From: Litorilituus lipolyticus
Lineage (GTDB): Bacteria > Pseudomonadota > Gammaproteobacteria > Enterobacterales > Alteromonadaceae
Reading direction: 5' to 3'
NCBI RefSeq assembly: GCF_006439335.1
Contig: NZ_SAWY01000016.1
Span: forward strand, 1 to 64,000
DNA: 64,000 nucleotides
Shown here: one piece after another, positions 1 through 7,738 of the stretch
How positions within the stretch are numbered: the first letter of the stretch is position 1
Layout of the letters: each line of letters starts with the position of its first letter
The notes under the pieces: generated by a model
What the model was told of the DNA's origin: nothing
What the model saw: the letters and a program-made list of their open reading frames with translations, nothing else
Databases searched by the model: none
Position numbers and translations under genes: made by a program

Positions 1-106
1 ACTCTCCTCAATTGAAGCTTCTTATCAACTTCACTATGGCACATTCGCTAGCGATAGATGCCGAGTGGGGAGTCCATATCATTCGTTATAACGATAAGGA
101 GCATAG

Positions 107-1090
107 GTGCAAACTTTAACTAAAAAGAATATCCCGTTTATATTTCTTGCAGTTATTTCTGTTTTCTGGGCTTTTTACTATCAAAGCTCAAATATTCTTA
201 ATGGATATGGCGTAGAAAAACCAGAATGGCTTTTGCTAATCGATGGTTTAGTTGTCTTACCTATATTATGCTTTTGGTTTGTTAAAGATAAAAAAGAAGC
301 CGCTATAAAAGCTGTTGCCTACAGCTGTTTAATTATTTTGCTTGGCAGCTTTGTAATTCCTGAAAGTTCAAAGGTTGTATGGCCTTACCTTGAATCATTG
401 CGCTATCTTGCTATAGCTGCGTTTATCATTTTAGAAATCACCACTATTTTGACCGTATTTTTTGCTATCAAAGCTTCTCTTACCAAAGAGCAAGATCCAG
501 ATTTGGCTATATCAAAACCAATTGAAAAAATTTTAGGTAAAGGTGCTATAAGCTCTTTACTCTCTTTTGAGGCGCGGGTTTGGACATACGCGTTATTTTC
601 TAAAAAGATAAGGCAACAAAGTTTTACTGGAGATAGTCATTTTAGCTGTCATAAAAAAGATGGAGCTCAAAGCAATCAATTAGGCTTTATTTTAATCATT
701 TTATTTGAACTACCCGTAATGCATTTGCTGTTACATTTTTTATTGTCACCGTTTGCTGCTAATTTCACAACGGCTTTAACTCTTCTTGGTTTAGTGTTTT
801 TTATTGCAGAGTATAAAGCAATTGCAATTAGACCTATTTCAATTCTTCAGGACAGCATTATAGTGAGGTATGGTGTTTGGAATCCATTAAGGATTGCTTT
901 AAGTGAAATTGCTCATGTTCAACCTAATTCAATTTTCATACGTCGGTCAGGTAATGTTAATAGATTCAATTTGGCTGGTAATCCCAATATTGAGATCAAG
1001 CTTAATTCGGGTAAGCTCATATATTTAGGAGTAGATTCACCCAATGAATTTCTAATGACTTTAGAAAAATATCGAGAAAAATCGTTATAA
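107..1090 (+). CDS. Integron-cassette-like membrane protein, unknown function
   Basis: I do not recognise a family for this 327-residue protein. It starts with GTG, supported by AAGGAG five bases upstream. It shows about six hydrophobic segments, near residues 10-25, 42-60, 68-85, 98-122, 195-213 and 221-240, with a polar loop at about 125-190. The soluble C-terminal 80 residues (about 250-327) are beta-rich and could resemble a bacterial PH-like domain; that is a guess. The stop codon lies inside the left end of an attC-like element, so the gene looks like an integron cassette. The composition is AT-rich. It is very likely a real gene, but its function is unknown. Confidence 0.7.
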   Translation: MQTLTKKNIPFIFLAVISVFWAFYYQSSNILNGYGVEKPEWLLLIDGLVVLPILCFWFVKDKKEAAIKAVAYSCLIILLGSFVIPESSKVVWPYLESLRYLAIAAFIILEITTILTVFFAIKASLTKEQDPDLAISKPIEKILGKGAISSLLSFEARVWTYALFSKKIRQQSFTGDSHFSCHKKDGAQSNQLGFILIILFELPVMHLLLHFLLSPFAANFTTALTLLGLVFFIAEYKAIAIRPISILQDSIIVRYGVWNPLRIALSEIAHVQPNSIFIRRSGNVNRFNLAGNPNIEIKLNSGKLIYLGVDSPNEFLMTLEKYREKSL

Positions 1091-1184
1091 CAAGCTGTTT
1101 AACAAGGACAAAATACAGTTGGCTTTTGCTCGTGGCTCGCTAACTTTAGCCGACCAATTTAAGCCGCTTATTGCGGCGTTAGGT
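1085..1184 (+). repeat. attC-like integron recombination site 1
   Basis: This roughly 100-bp imperfect palindrome begins with TTATAAC at the stop codon of the preceding gene and ends with GTTAGGT (1178-1184), which fits the attC R' consensus GTTRRRY. Inner arms AGTTGGCT (1117-1124) and AGCCGACC (1148-1155) pair with one wobble and one mismatch. The right arm GCCGCTTATTGCGGC forms its own hairpin. It aligns along its length with the element at 4841-4941. Known attC sites have this architecture, so I call it a cassette boundary. Confidence 0.75.
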
Positions 1185-1214
1185 TTTTAATGACTTCTAC
1201 TCAAACGAATAAGC

Positions 1215-2087
1215 ATGATTAAAATACTTACTATTACTTTCCTTATCCTTTCATTCGCTTGCAATGCGGTTGTTAAACGCCATGATGTTCAACCAGAAGT
1301 GTATGAAGTTAAAAAGACACCTGATTTTTTTATTGATATGCCGCATGAAGGAGCTGCTGTTCTTGTTGATAAATATTGGTTGGTAACGGCTGCGCATGTA
1401 GTCTTTTACAATTATCATGATAAACCTATAATGCTTCACGGTGTAGAAAATAGAATTGAAAGGGTTATTTTCCATCATGGATACAAGAACGACCCAGGTA
1501 ATTGGGGGCAAGGAGATGCTAAGCCATTAATAGATTTTTTGAGCAATCGAGATGATATAGTGCTACTCAAATTAGCCGAACCTGTTGAACACTTAAAACC
1601 TATATCTCGATATTATGATAATAAAGAAATAGATGAGGAAGTTACTATATTTGGTAGAGGAGCAACTGGTACAGGTCTGACGGGAGAAATATTGACAACC
1701 AAGGAGCCTTCTTTTTGGGAAAGTATTTCAAACACTATAAGATCTCCGTTTACAGATATAGACGAAACTCAAGCCAATAGAACACTAAATAATTATAAAA
1801 ATATTATAAAGTCAGCAAATGAAAACTGGTTGATGTTCCGGTTCGATAGAGGAGATGATGCACTTCCTCTAGAAGGAAGTGTTGGTTCTGGTGATAGTGG
1901 CGGTCCTGCAATTATGGTACAAGATGGCATACCTTTGCTTATCGGATTAGCAAGCTGGCAAGAATACGAAGGTGATTTAGAAGATTATGTCGGAGGAAAG
2001 TATGGGGCTGTTTCCGTATTTGTCAGAATTTCTTCATACAACCAATGGATCGATAAAACCATCTTGGCATACAAAAACAAAACCTAA
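1215..2087 (+). CDS. Trypsin-like serine protease (S1 family), exported
   Basis: This 290-residue secreted peptidase has an N-terminal signal segment (about residues 1-18). The chymotrypsin-fold triad is visible: His in TAAHVV (near residue 61), Asp in DDIVLLKL (near 115), and Ser in GDSGGP (near 227). S1 enzymes cleave peptide bonds using this triad; the substrate here is unknown. The presence of all three motifs in order and normal spacing argues for an active enzyme. It lies between two attC-like elements and is on the same strand as its neighbours, so it is probably a mobile cassette. It starts with ATG at 1215. The family assignment is firm. Confidence 0.85.
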   Translation: MIKILTITFLILSFACNAVVKRHDVQPEVYEVKKTPDFFIDMPHEGAAVLVDKYWLVTAAHVVFYNYHDKPIMLHGVENRIERVIFHHGYKNDPGNWGQGDAKPLIDFLSNRDDIVLLKLAEPVEHLKPISRYYDNKEIDEEVTIFGRGATGTGLTGEILTTKEPSFWESISNTIRSPFTDIDETQANRTLNNYKNIIKSANENWLMFRFDRGDDALPLEGSVGSGDSGGPAIMVQDGIPLLIGLASWQEYEGDLEDYVGGKYGAVSVFVRISSYNQWIDKTILAYKNKT

Positions 2088-2106
2088 TAAGGTTTTTAAG
2101 TCGGAC

Positions 2107-2182
2107 TCGTAACAGCTTGCTCGGTTCCACTTCGTTTCACATTATAGCAAGCTATTACGTGCCGCTTAAAACTGCGTTAGAT
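2107..2182 (+). repeat. attC-like integron recombination site 2
   Basis: A 14-base arm CGTAACAGCTTGCT (2108-2121) pairs with AGCAAGCTATTACG (2146-2159) with one mismatch. The loop contains TTCCACTTCGTTTCACATT, a segment typical of chromosomal-integron attC loops. The right end, GTTAGAT (2176-2182), fits GTTRRRY exactly. It lies just after the protease stop codon and just before the next gene, as expected for a cassette junction. Confidence 0.65.
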
Positions 2183-2211
2183 GCCTGCATTATTCAAGTC
2201 CGGAGTTTTAG

Positions 2212-3243
2212 TTGGAGATTAGAAAATTAAACACATTGCGTGGGTTGGCTGCATTAATTGTGTTTATTACTCATTTTAGCGATATTACAAATTGGCTTAA
2301 TGGAATGTTAGGCGGAGGCTCTGGAGCGTACGGTGTAATGCTGTTTTTCTTGCTGAGTGGTTTTTTAATGTCTCACTTATACCTGACCCAAAAATTCAGC
2401 AACGTTAATATCAAGCGCTACTTATTAGCTCGAATCGCAAGAGTAGTTCCATTATTCTTGGTTATTGTACTTAGCTCTTATGTTTTGTCCTTAATCGGCA
2501 ATGATAGTCTTTATAACATTCCAGATACGAATGCACTGATTAGTCATCTACTATTTTTATATGGTGACAGTGTACTTTGGTCAATCCCCCCTGAAATACA
2601 ATTTTACTTCGTATTCCTGGTTTTTTGGTCATTTCCAAAGAATAGGAGAGGCTATATTTACCTTTCAATATTAGCGGTTATGCTCCTGCTATTTTTCACA
2701 AACTTTCCACGAGTATATGGAGACATAAACGGAGTTCGTTACAACTTATTTAATACGTTAAGAAGTTTACCTTATTTTTTTATTGGGGTTATTTTTGGAA
2801 TGCATTATAAGTCTTTTGAGGTACCGAAATACCTTAAGAAACATTACTTTATTTTCGTCTTACTCTTAATACCTGCTATGTATCCAGAGATCTCATCTGT
2901 TACGTCTGATGCTAAGACAAGAATGTGGTTAAGCTATGAAGTATTACTTGTAATGAGTTCCGTATTTTTTTGTATTGTATTTTTAGTTCCTGATAACAAT
3001 GTACTATTAGCTAACAGGTTCGGTGACTTCTTGGGAAAAGTATCTTATTCATTATATTTGTTTCACATGCCAGTTATTATTTTTGTAAACAAGCTCAATT
3101 TAAGTGTTGAATTGAAATTATTATTATCTTTCGTTCTAACTGTTTCAGTAGCATTTGTATCATTTAAATATTTTGAAAAGCCCGTTGCTAGGTTCATACG
3201 TAACATAGCATCTAACACATATGAGCCTTCTTCCCGTCAATAG
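2212..3243 (+). CDS. Acyltransferase 3 family membrane protein (OafA/YrhL-like)
   Basis: This 343-residue integral membrane O-acyltransferase has about nine to ten hydrophobic helices. The N-terminal signature RGLAALIVFITHF carries the conserved Arg and the His that family members use in acyl transfer. The C-terminal YSLYLFHMP motif is also typical of acyltransferase 3 (PF01757). Such enzymes add acetyl or other acyl groups to surface or periplasmic sugars, but the acceptor cannot be read here. The start is TTG, six bases after CGGAG (2201-2205). The gene at 5353 has a very similar leader, GGGAGTTTCAGTTG. It follows an attC-like site and may be a cassette gene. Confidence 0.85.
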   Translation: MEIRKLNTLRGLAALIVFITHFSDITNWLNGMLGGGSGAYGVMLFFLLSGFLMSHLYLTQKFSNVNIKRYLLARIARVVPLFLVIVLSSYVLSLIGNDSLYNIPDTNALISHLLFLYGDSVLWSIPPEIQFYFVFLVFWSFPKNRRGYIYLSILAVMLLLFFTNFPRVYGDINGVRYNLFNTLRSLPYFFIGVIFGMHYKSFEVPKYLKKHYFIFVLLLIPAMYPEISSVTSDAKTRMWLSYEVLLVMSSVFFCIVFLVPDNNVLLANRFGDFLGKVSYSLYLFHMPVIIFVNKLNLSVELKLLLSFVLTVSVAFVSFKYFEKPVARFIRNIASNTYEPSSRQ

Positions 3244-3680
3244 ACACTAGACAGTTAACGGGAAACCTTACTTACGCTCATTTGCCGCAATTTTGCTTTT
3301 ATAAATATCCTTCTAATGTAACCCTCTGTATATAATAAGATAGGTATTGAGACTATTCATAAAAAAAACATATCTGAAATACGAGGAGTTTTCTGATGTT
3401 TTCTTCATTTAGGTTTTATTGAAGTTGTTAGTAAAATCAAATAAACGACTAATTTATAGGCGAAGATCTAACTTAAATGTTACTTAGCGAGATTTAACAA
3501 AGACGTAATACTAATTCGACAAACGTTAACTTACGCCCCTTGAGGGGGCAATCTAATAAGTCTAAGGCTTTGCCGTAGGTAATTTAACTGATATAATTCA
3601 CCCTAAAGATTTGCTATATTGTATACTGTATATTATTTGTGGTATGATCGGTTTAATGTGACTTTTTAACAGTAGGAAAT
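3244..3680. other. Non-coding gap between acyltransferase gene and DapA-like gene
   Basis: I see no gene here. A GC-rich hairpin, GCCCCTTGAGGGGGC (3535-3549), resembles the right arm of an attC site but lacks a clear GTTRRRY end; it may be a decayed attC or a terminator. The last 70 bases hold the likely promoter of the next gene. Confidence 0.5.
3619..3648 (+). promoter_or_regulatory. Candidate promoter and GTATAC-centred element of the DapA-like gene
   Basis: A good -10 hexamer, TATGAT (3643-3648), lies 18 bases after a weak -35 (TTGTAT, 3619-3624). The overlapping stretch ATTGTATACTGTATA contains the palindrome GTATAC, a core found in some GntR-family operators. Assignment of a GntR regulator is speculative. 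Confidence 0.4.
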
Positions 3681-4652
3681 ATGATGGAAACAACAAGTAC
3701 AGATTGGCGATATACGGTTATGCCGGCCGTATTTACATGGCTAAAAGAATCAGAATCCGGTGCCCTTGAAATTGACCTTGAAGTAACCCAAAAATACGCT
3801 GCAGATATTTTAAAGGTGCAAGGTAAAGGCGGAACTAGAATGGGTGGTCTTGTTGGTTCTGGTACGCTAGGTGAGAATAGCTACCTTAGCTCTGAACAGC
3901 GTATTTCTTTACTTAAAGGTCTTTCTGATGTTGCTAAAGAATTCAATGTTCCATTAATTAGTGGTGCTGCAGCAGAAACAAAAGAAGAAATTGCTGAAAT
4001 AGTTAAAGGTTTAGCGTCTGCTGGAGTGGATACTGTTATGGTAATGCCTCCTAAAACAAAAGAGCTTCCTTCAGACGAAGATATGTATGCTTATTATGAA
4101 CTTGCTGAATCAGCAGCAAGGGCTGCTGGTGTTACAATTATGCCTTATAATAACCCTGATGCAGCTGGTTATCATGAAATTTCAACAGAGCTTCTTTTAA
4201 AAATTGCAGAGCTGCCTAATGTGACTGCACTTAAAATATCTACTATTGATGTTTCAATCATTGAAACAATGATGTTAGCGAACAAAGATGCAAAAATCTT
4301 AGCAGGTGTTGACACTGTAACAGTACACGCAGGCCTTGCAGGCGCTTGCGGTGGTATTACAGGTGTTGGTTGTATCTTCCCTAAAGCAAGCGTAACGATG
4401 CAAGAGTACGTTTCTGCTGGTAACTGGGCTGAGGCAAACAAAATTTCTCAGGCGATGAACTCTATCTCATACCTTGACGCACAGCCATTACTATTAGAGT
4501 ACCTAAAGTTTGCATTTGGTGTTCACCACAATGACGCTGAAGGCGGTCTTCGTACCCTTGGTAAGAAGTTAACTCAAGAACAAATTGATGATGTTCGCGC
4601 TAGGTATGTTCTAGCAAAAGAAAGACTTGAAGTTCTTGGTTTAGCTGAATAA
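3681..4652 (+). CDS. Dihydrodipicolinate synthase/N-acetylneuraminate lyase family aldolase
   Basis: This class I aldolase-fold protein has 323 residues and the family landmarks: GTLGE (61-65), YNNPD with the catalytic Tyr near 156, and the Schiff-base Lys at about 185 in TALKIS. The family splits or forms C-C bonds with pyruvate, or dehydrates sugar acids. The long N-terminus and lack of lysine-pathway neighbours suggest it is not the housekeeping DapA; the substrate is unknown. Two ATGs are in tandem; the second (3684) is better spaced from AGGA (3674-3677). It has its own promoter and terminator and stands alone among cassette-like genes. Codon use looks more like the core chromosome than its neighbours. 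Confidence 0.8.
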   Translation: MMETTSTDWRYTVMPAVFTWLKESESGALEIDLEVTQKYAADILKVQGKGGTRMGGLVGSGTLGENSYLSSEQRISLLKGLSDVAKEFNVPLISGAAAETKEEIAEIVKGLASAGVDTVMVMPPKTKELPSDEDMYAYYELAESAARAAGVTIMPYNNPDAAGYHEISTELLLKIAELPNVTALKISTIDVSIIETMMLANKDAKILAGVDTVTVHAGLAGACGGITGVGCIFPKASVTMQEYVSAGNWAEANKISQAMNSISYLDAQPLLLEYLKFAFGVHHNDAEGGLRTLGKKLTQEQIDDVRARYVLAKERLEVLGLAE

Positions 4653-4672
4653 CCATTTCAAGAATCCAAATT

Positions 4673-4703
4673 AAAAAAGCCTCATTTTAACGAGGCTTTT
4701 TTT
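4673..4703 (+). terminator. Rho-independent terminator of DapA-like gene
   Basis: GCCTC (4679-4683) pairs with GAGGC (4692-4696), flanked by A6 and T7 runs. It lies 20 bases after the stop codon. Confidence 0.85.
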
Positions 4704-4840
4704 GTATGTATGAGATGGTAAATAGCTAAAGAGTTAAAGCCATTTGAAAAATATAAATTTCACTTTATTTATAAGTTTCTTGCAGATGCATACTAAAAAA
4801 GGGATTTATGCATGCGATTATTAAAGCTATAGCCGTAAAT

Positions 4841-4941
4841 ACCTAACGCAAAATTTGGCAGGGACAAATAACTGTTGGCTGTTTGCTCCTGGCTTGCTTA
4901 TATTAGCCAACAATTTTTTGCCTCTTAATTGGGCGGTAGCT
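4841..4941 (+). repeat. attC-like integron recombination site 3
   Basis: It begins with ACCTAAC (4841-4847), a perfect match to the R'' consensus RYYYAAC. It continues with GGGACAAATAACTGTTGGCT and the complementary TTAGCCAACA, and ends GCCTCTTAATTGGGCGGTAGC; the terminal GTTRRRY is altered to GGTAGCT. It is clearly homologous to site 1 along about 95 bases. The next gene starts 15 bases later. Confidence 0.75.
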
Positions 4942-4956
4942 GTATAAGGAAATATC

Positions 4957-5265
4957 ATGAGCTGGTTTAATTCTAAAAATTTGTGTTCTCACTGCAATAT
5001 AACTAAAACGAATCAAAAATTTGAAAATGCCATAACTTGTCCTCAATGTGAAAGCAATATATTACTGGCTAGAGAAGGTATACGTATGTGCCCTGTTGAC
5101 CAAACTGAGATGACAAAAGAGAATCATAAAGGCATTATCTTGGACAGGTGTAGTAAGTGCAATGGTGTATGGTTAGATAGGGATGAATTATCTAGTATGC
5201 AAGAGTTAGCCATAGAAGATTCTGATTTTGCAACAGGCATGGTTATTGGCATGGCAATAGGGTAA
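4957..5265 (+). CDS. TFIIB-type zinc-ribbon protein, small cassette gene
   Basis: This 102-residue protein has four Cys pairs: CSHC (about 11-14), CPQC (27-30), then a lone CP (46-47), and CSKC (67-70) followed by NGVWLDRDEL. The last block, CSKCNGVWLDRDEL, is the signature of the bacterial TFIIB-like zinc-ribbon family (PF13453). The N-terminal Cys pairs probably make a second zinc knuckle. Its role is unknown; zinc binding is inferred from the cysteines. A Gly/Met-rich hydrophobic tail ends the protein. AAGGA lies about ten bases before the ATG. It is bounded by attC-like sites on both sides, making it the clearest single cassette in the window. Confidence 0.8.
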   Translation: MSWFNSKNLCSHCNITKTNQKFENAITCPQCESNILLAREGIRMCPVDQTEMTKENHKGIILDRCSKCNGVWLDRDELSSMQELAIEDSDFATGMVIGMAIG

Positions 5266-5336
5266 CTATAGTTGGCAAGTGCAGGTATCTCACACACTTT
5301 AGCAAACTAAAAATGCTCCTTATCGGGTCATTAGTA
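5261..5336 (+). repeat. Decayed attC-like site 4
   Basis: It starts GGTAAC over the stop codon of the zinc-ribbon gene. It has AGTTGGC facing TTTAGCAAACT, and a right end AATGCTCCTTATCGGGTCAT that matches site 3 with several changes. It is shorter (76 bp) and the terminal core ATTAGTA is off consensus, so it is probably degraded. Confidence 0.5.
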
Positions 5337-5352
5337 TTATTGGGAGTTTCAG

Positions 5353-5865
5353 TTGAGTATTGGAAATCAAATAACAGGCCAATTAAACAGCATAGAAGAT
5401 TTTATTGAAAATTCTTCTGTCTACTTATTTCCTGTGAAAGTATTAGGCTGGATAGTTTTACTGTTAGCCTTGATTATTACTAATTTTATAGCAATTGCTA
5501 AATGGCCTTTATCTGCTATATCAAGAAAGTTCTATAAGAAAGAATTAGTTTTAGGAGATCCGATTGATATAACTTCTGAAAATGAACTTCAGAAAGTAGT
5601 TTCTGAACAAGATACCGTATTATTGGACTTTTGGGCTGAGTGGTGTGGGCCTTGCCTCTTAATGAACAATACCATTACAAACATAGCACAAGAATATGCG
5701 GGTAAGGTTTCTGTTGTTAAAGTCGATGTGTCATTAAACTCAACTCTAAGTAAATTATATGCTGTAAAGGGTTTGCCTACGATCATTGTCTTTAAAAATG
5801 GTGATGAAGTGATTAGGAAAAGTGGTTCATTAACAAAGAATCAGCTGGTGGAGCTAATTAAATAA
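5353..5865 (+). CDS. Membrane-anchored thioredoxin-like protein
   Basis: A 170-residue protein with one N-terminal membrane helix (about residues 27-52) followed by a complete thioredoxin domain (about 75-170). The active site WCGPC (about 97-101) is intact and the cis-Pro loop GLPTIIVF is present, so it should act as a thiol-disulfide reductase or oxidase. Whether the domain faces the cytoplasm or periplasm cannot be settled; the basic residues after the helix (KWPL...RKFYKKE) suggest the cytoplasmic side. The start is TTG, six bases after GGGAG. It follows attC-like site 4, so it is probably cassette-borne. Confidence 0.8.
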   Translation: MSIGNQITGQLNSIEDFIENSSVYLFPVKVLGWIVLLLALIITNFIAIAKWPLSAISRKFYKKELVLGDPIDITSENELQKVVSEQDTVLLDFWAEWCGPCLLMNNTITNIAQEYAGKVSVVKVDVSLNSTLSKLYAVKGLPTIIVFKNGDEVIRKSGSLTKNQLVELIK

Positions 5866-5868
5866 AAG

Positions 5869-5886
5869 ACACTGCTAAAGCAGTGT
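5869..5886 (+). terminator. Hairpin after thioredoxin-like gene
   Basis: ACACTGCT and AGCAGTGT form a perfect 8-bp stem with a 2-base nominal loop. No T-run follows, so termination is uncertain. The 60 bases after it end in ACGTTAGC and may be a decayed attC remnant. Confidence 0.4.
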
Positions 5887-6019
5887 AAGCTCACCTTAGT
5901 CACTAAATTTAGCCAAACATTCAAGCATAGAGTTTTACGTTAGCTTTTGTTACACATTGAAGTCATTAACAGCGATCCTTTTATGTTAACTTACACTTTT
6001 TATCTTCAAGGGTACAACC

Positions 6020-6700
6020 GTGAATAACTTTCAAAAAAATGGGGGGGCATTGCAGCACTTTTTCAGGCAGCCATATACATATCAGCTTTTGTTTTTTTGG
6101 CGCGTTTTAGCATTATCCTGTCAGTGCAGATGATATTCAGAAGTTTATTTTTCTCACCAATAACCAGGTAATTTTATCGATAGTTAACTTAATTATGTAT
6201 GTCGCCTTGGGTAGTTGTTTGGCAGTTTTAGTGTTAGCAACTCATCAACGGATGAAAACCAAAGCTCCTGTTTTATCAGAAGTTGCTTCAGTGTTCGGTA
6301 TTATTTGGTTACCCTTGTCATAGCAAGTGGTATGATTTTCAACATAGGATTAGTTGCTGTAATCAATTTATCTGCCAAAAACTCAGAGCAAGCAATGGCT
6401 CTTTGAATAGTTATTAATACTATAGTTGAAGGTTTAGGCGGCGGAAACGAAGTTGTTGGTGGCTTGTGCTCTTTTATTGTGTATTGCAGGCTTAAGAATT
6501 AATGAGCTACCTAGACTACTTAACTATTTAGGTTTGTTTATTGGTACTGTTGGTATTTTCACGATTTATCCTGCTGAAATACTGACAGAAATATTTGGAT
6601 TAGGCCAAATATTATGGTTCTCTTGGCTAGGTGTTGTAATGCTTATGAGCTATCAAAGCACTCAAACATCAGCTAACAGTTATTCAACCCGAAACATTGT
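6020..6700 (+). pseudogene. Decayed multi-pass membrane protein (possibly DUF4386-like)
   Basis: Reading the three plus-strand frames together gives one membrane protein of about 220 residues broken into pieces. It begins at GTG 6020, seven bases after AAGGG. Frame breaks fall at a run of seven G (6041-6047), at a run of seven T near 6092, and near 6310. In-frame stops occur at TAG (6107-6109) and at TGA near 6405, where a Trp is expected. A small deletion near 6460 joins GGGNEVVGGL to LLVACALLLC. The resemblance to DUF4386 proteins is a weak memory-based guess. Several independent lesions argue for a true pseudogene. Confidence 0.7.
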
Positions 6701-6736
6701 GACAAACAGTTATTTGCCTATTAAATCGGGCGTTGT
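6674..6736 (+). repeat. Partial attC-like site 5
   Basis: The right half, ACAGTTATTTGCCTATTAAATCGGGCGTTG split over 6706-6735, matches the right arm of site 3. The left half is poor and overlaps the end of the pseudogene. It lies 20 bases before the start of the acetyltransferase gene. Confidence 0.45.
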
Positions 6737-6754
6737 ATTTTGCGTAGGTTCAGC

Positions 6755-7195
6755 ATGAAAATAGATACTACTTCAAAAGAAGACTATTCAATCTTAATTG
6801 CTCTTTGGGAGCGATCTGTTCGAGCAACTCATGATTTCTTACCAGAAGACAATATAAAGATTTTAAAACCGCTTATTTTCAAACATTATTTCGATGCTGT
6901 TGATTTAAGAGTGGCTAAAAATAATCGTGGTGAAATTGCTGGGTTTATCGGGGTAGCCGAAGGCAATATTGAAATGTTATTTATTTCACCTGATTTTTTC
7001 AATTGTGGCATAGGTTCGCTGTTGTTAAAAAATGCTATTCAAACTCAGTCAGCAACTAAGGTAGACGTAAATGAGCAAAACCATGATGCTACAGGTTTTT
7101 ATCAGCACTTAGGTTTTAAAGTTGTTGGCCGTTCACCTATAGATGGCCAAGGCAATCCTTTTCCATTGTTACATATGGAATTGAGCGAAGTATAA
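6755..7195 (+). CDS. GNAT-family N-acetyltransferase
   Basis: A 146-residue acetyltransferase that would transfer an acetyl group from acetyl-CoA to an amine; the substrate is unknown. The GNAT fold is seen in the strand-loop EIAGFIGVAEGNIEMLFISPDFFNCGIGSLLL, where NCGIGSLLL is the pyrophosphate-binding (Q/R)xxGxG/A-like loop, and in the late motif NDATGFYQHLGFKVVGR-like segment (here NHDATGFYQHLGFKVVG). It resembles the YjaB/YhbS type of small GNAT proteins. I prefer the ATG at 6755 over the upstream TTG at 6740. It sits between attC-like elements, and acetyltransferases are a common integron cargo. Confidence 0.85.
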   Translation: MKIDTTSKEDYSILIALWERSVRATHDFLPEDNIKILKPLIFKHYFDAVDLRVAKNNRGEIAGFIGVAEGNIEMLFISPDFFNCGIGSLLLKNAIQTQSATKVDVNEQNHDATGFYQHLGFKVVGRSPIDGQGNPFPLLHMELSEV

Positions 7196-7292
7196 CGTGC
7201 AAGTACTGTTGCAAAACAGCTAAAGTCTGACTAAGGTCCGCTTTACTTTGTCTTTTTAGGCAAACACTTTCAGCCCTTTTTGGGGCGTTATT
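7191..7292 (+). repeat. attC-like integron recombination site 6
   Basis: The element begins TATAACG at the acetyltransferase stop codon and ends with the hairpin GCCCTTTTTGGGGC followed by GTTA (7287-7290). That GGGGCGTTA end is the hallmark of attC right arms. The central part is divergent in sequence from sites 1 and 3. Confidence 0.65.
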
Positions 7293-7314
7293 TTATTTTT
7301 CTTTAAGGTTTAAG

Positions 7315-7695
7315 ATGCAACCTGATTTCTCAAAATATACGTTAGAAGAGTTATTAGATATTGAGCAAAATATCGATAAAGATTTGTACCCAGAAAGATA
7401 TGAAATAGTGTGTAAGCTAATTCAGGTTAAAGCAAGCAACTCTGTTGAAGTTGATGCAATAGCATTGGAAGAAAAGTCTTCTAAAATTCACCGCGTTTTA
7501 TATGTTGTAGGGTTATTTTGGTTTTTTGCATTTTATTCAATCATTAAAGGTGAGTTTAGCCTTAAGTCTTACACCGCAACATTTGCTGATAATCCTTTGG
7601 GTTTCTTTTGTGGCGTAGGAGTTTATTTCAGCTTAGGTTTATATTTTTATTTTATGTATAAGAAGCAATGTAATAAGCTAAAAGAAAAGGAGTAA
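7315..7695 (+). CDS. Small membrane protein with YxxEELxxIxxxID N-terminal motif
   Basis: A 126-residue protein of unknown function. The N-terminal 45 residues are a soluble segment, KYTLEELLDIEQNIDKDLYPER, a pattern I associate with many small bacterial proteins of unknown role. Two membrane helices follow, at about residues 60-78 and 96-116, with a basic tail (KKQCNKLKEKE). It lies just after attC-like site 6, and a short attC-like remnant follows its stop codon, so it looks like a cassette. The start is ATG, with TAAGG about nine bases upstream. Confidence 0.65.
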   Translation: MQPDFSKYTLEELLDIEQNIDKDLYPERYEIVCKLIQVKASNSVEVDAIALEEKSSKIHRVLYVVGLFWFFAFYSIIKGEFSLKSYTATFADNPLGFFCGVGVYFSLGLYFYFMYKKQCNKLKEKE

Positions 7696-7700
7696 ACATC

Positions 7701-7724
7701 AGCCCTTAATTTTTGGTGTTAATC
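7701..7724 (+). repeat. Truncated attC-like right arm
   Basis: AGCCCTTAATTTTTGGTGTTA follows the preceding stop codon directly and resembles the right arm GCCCCTTAATTGGGGCGTTA of chromosomal attC sites. The rest of a site is missing. Confidence 0.35.
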
Positions 7725-7738
7725 GTAAAGGAATTCTA

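Noticed and set aside
1-106. Upstream end of another attC before the first gene (ACTCTCC facing GGGGAGT, GTTATAAC near 85)
   Set aside because: The element is cut by the window edge and the pairing is too weak to support.
3535-3549. GCCCCTTGAGGGGGC hairpin as a further attC site
   Set aside because: It resembles an attC right arm but lacks both core ends and paired inner arms, so I do not call a site.
5886-5946. Possible attC after the thioredoxin-like gene ending ACGTTAGC
   Set aside because: Only fragments match (TTTAGCCAAAC, GTTAGC) and no full palindrome forms.
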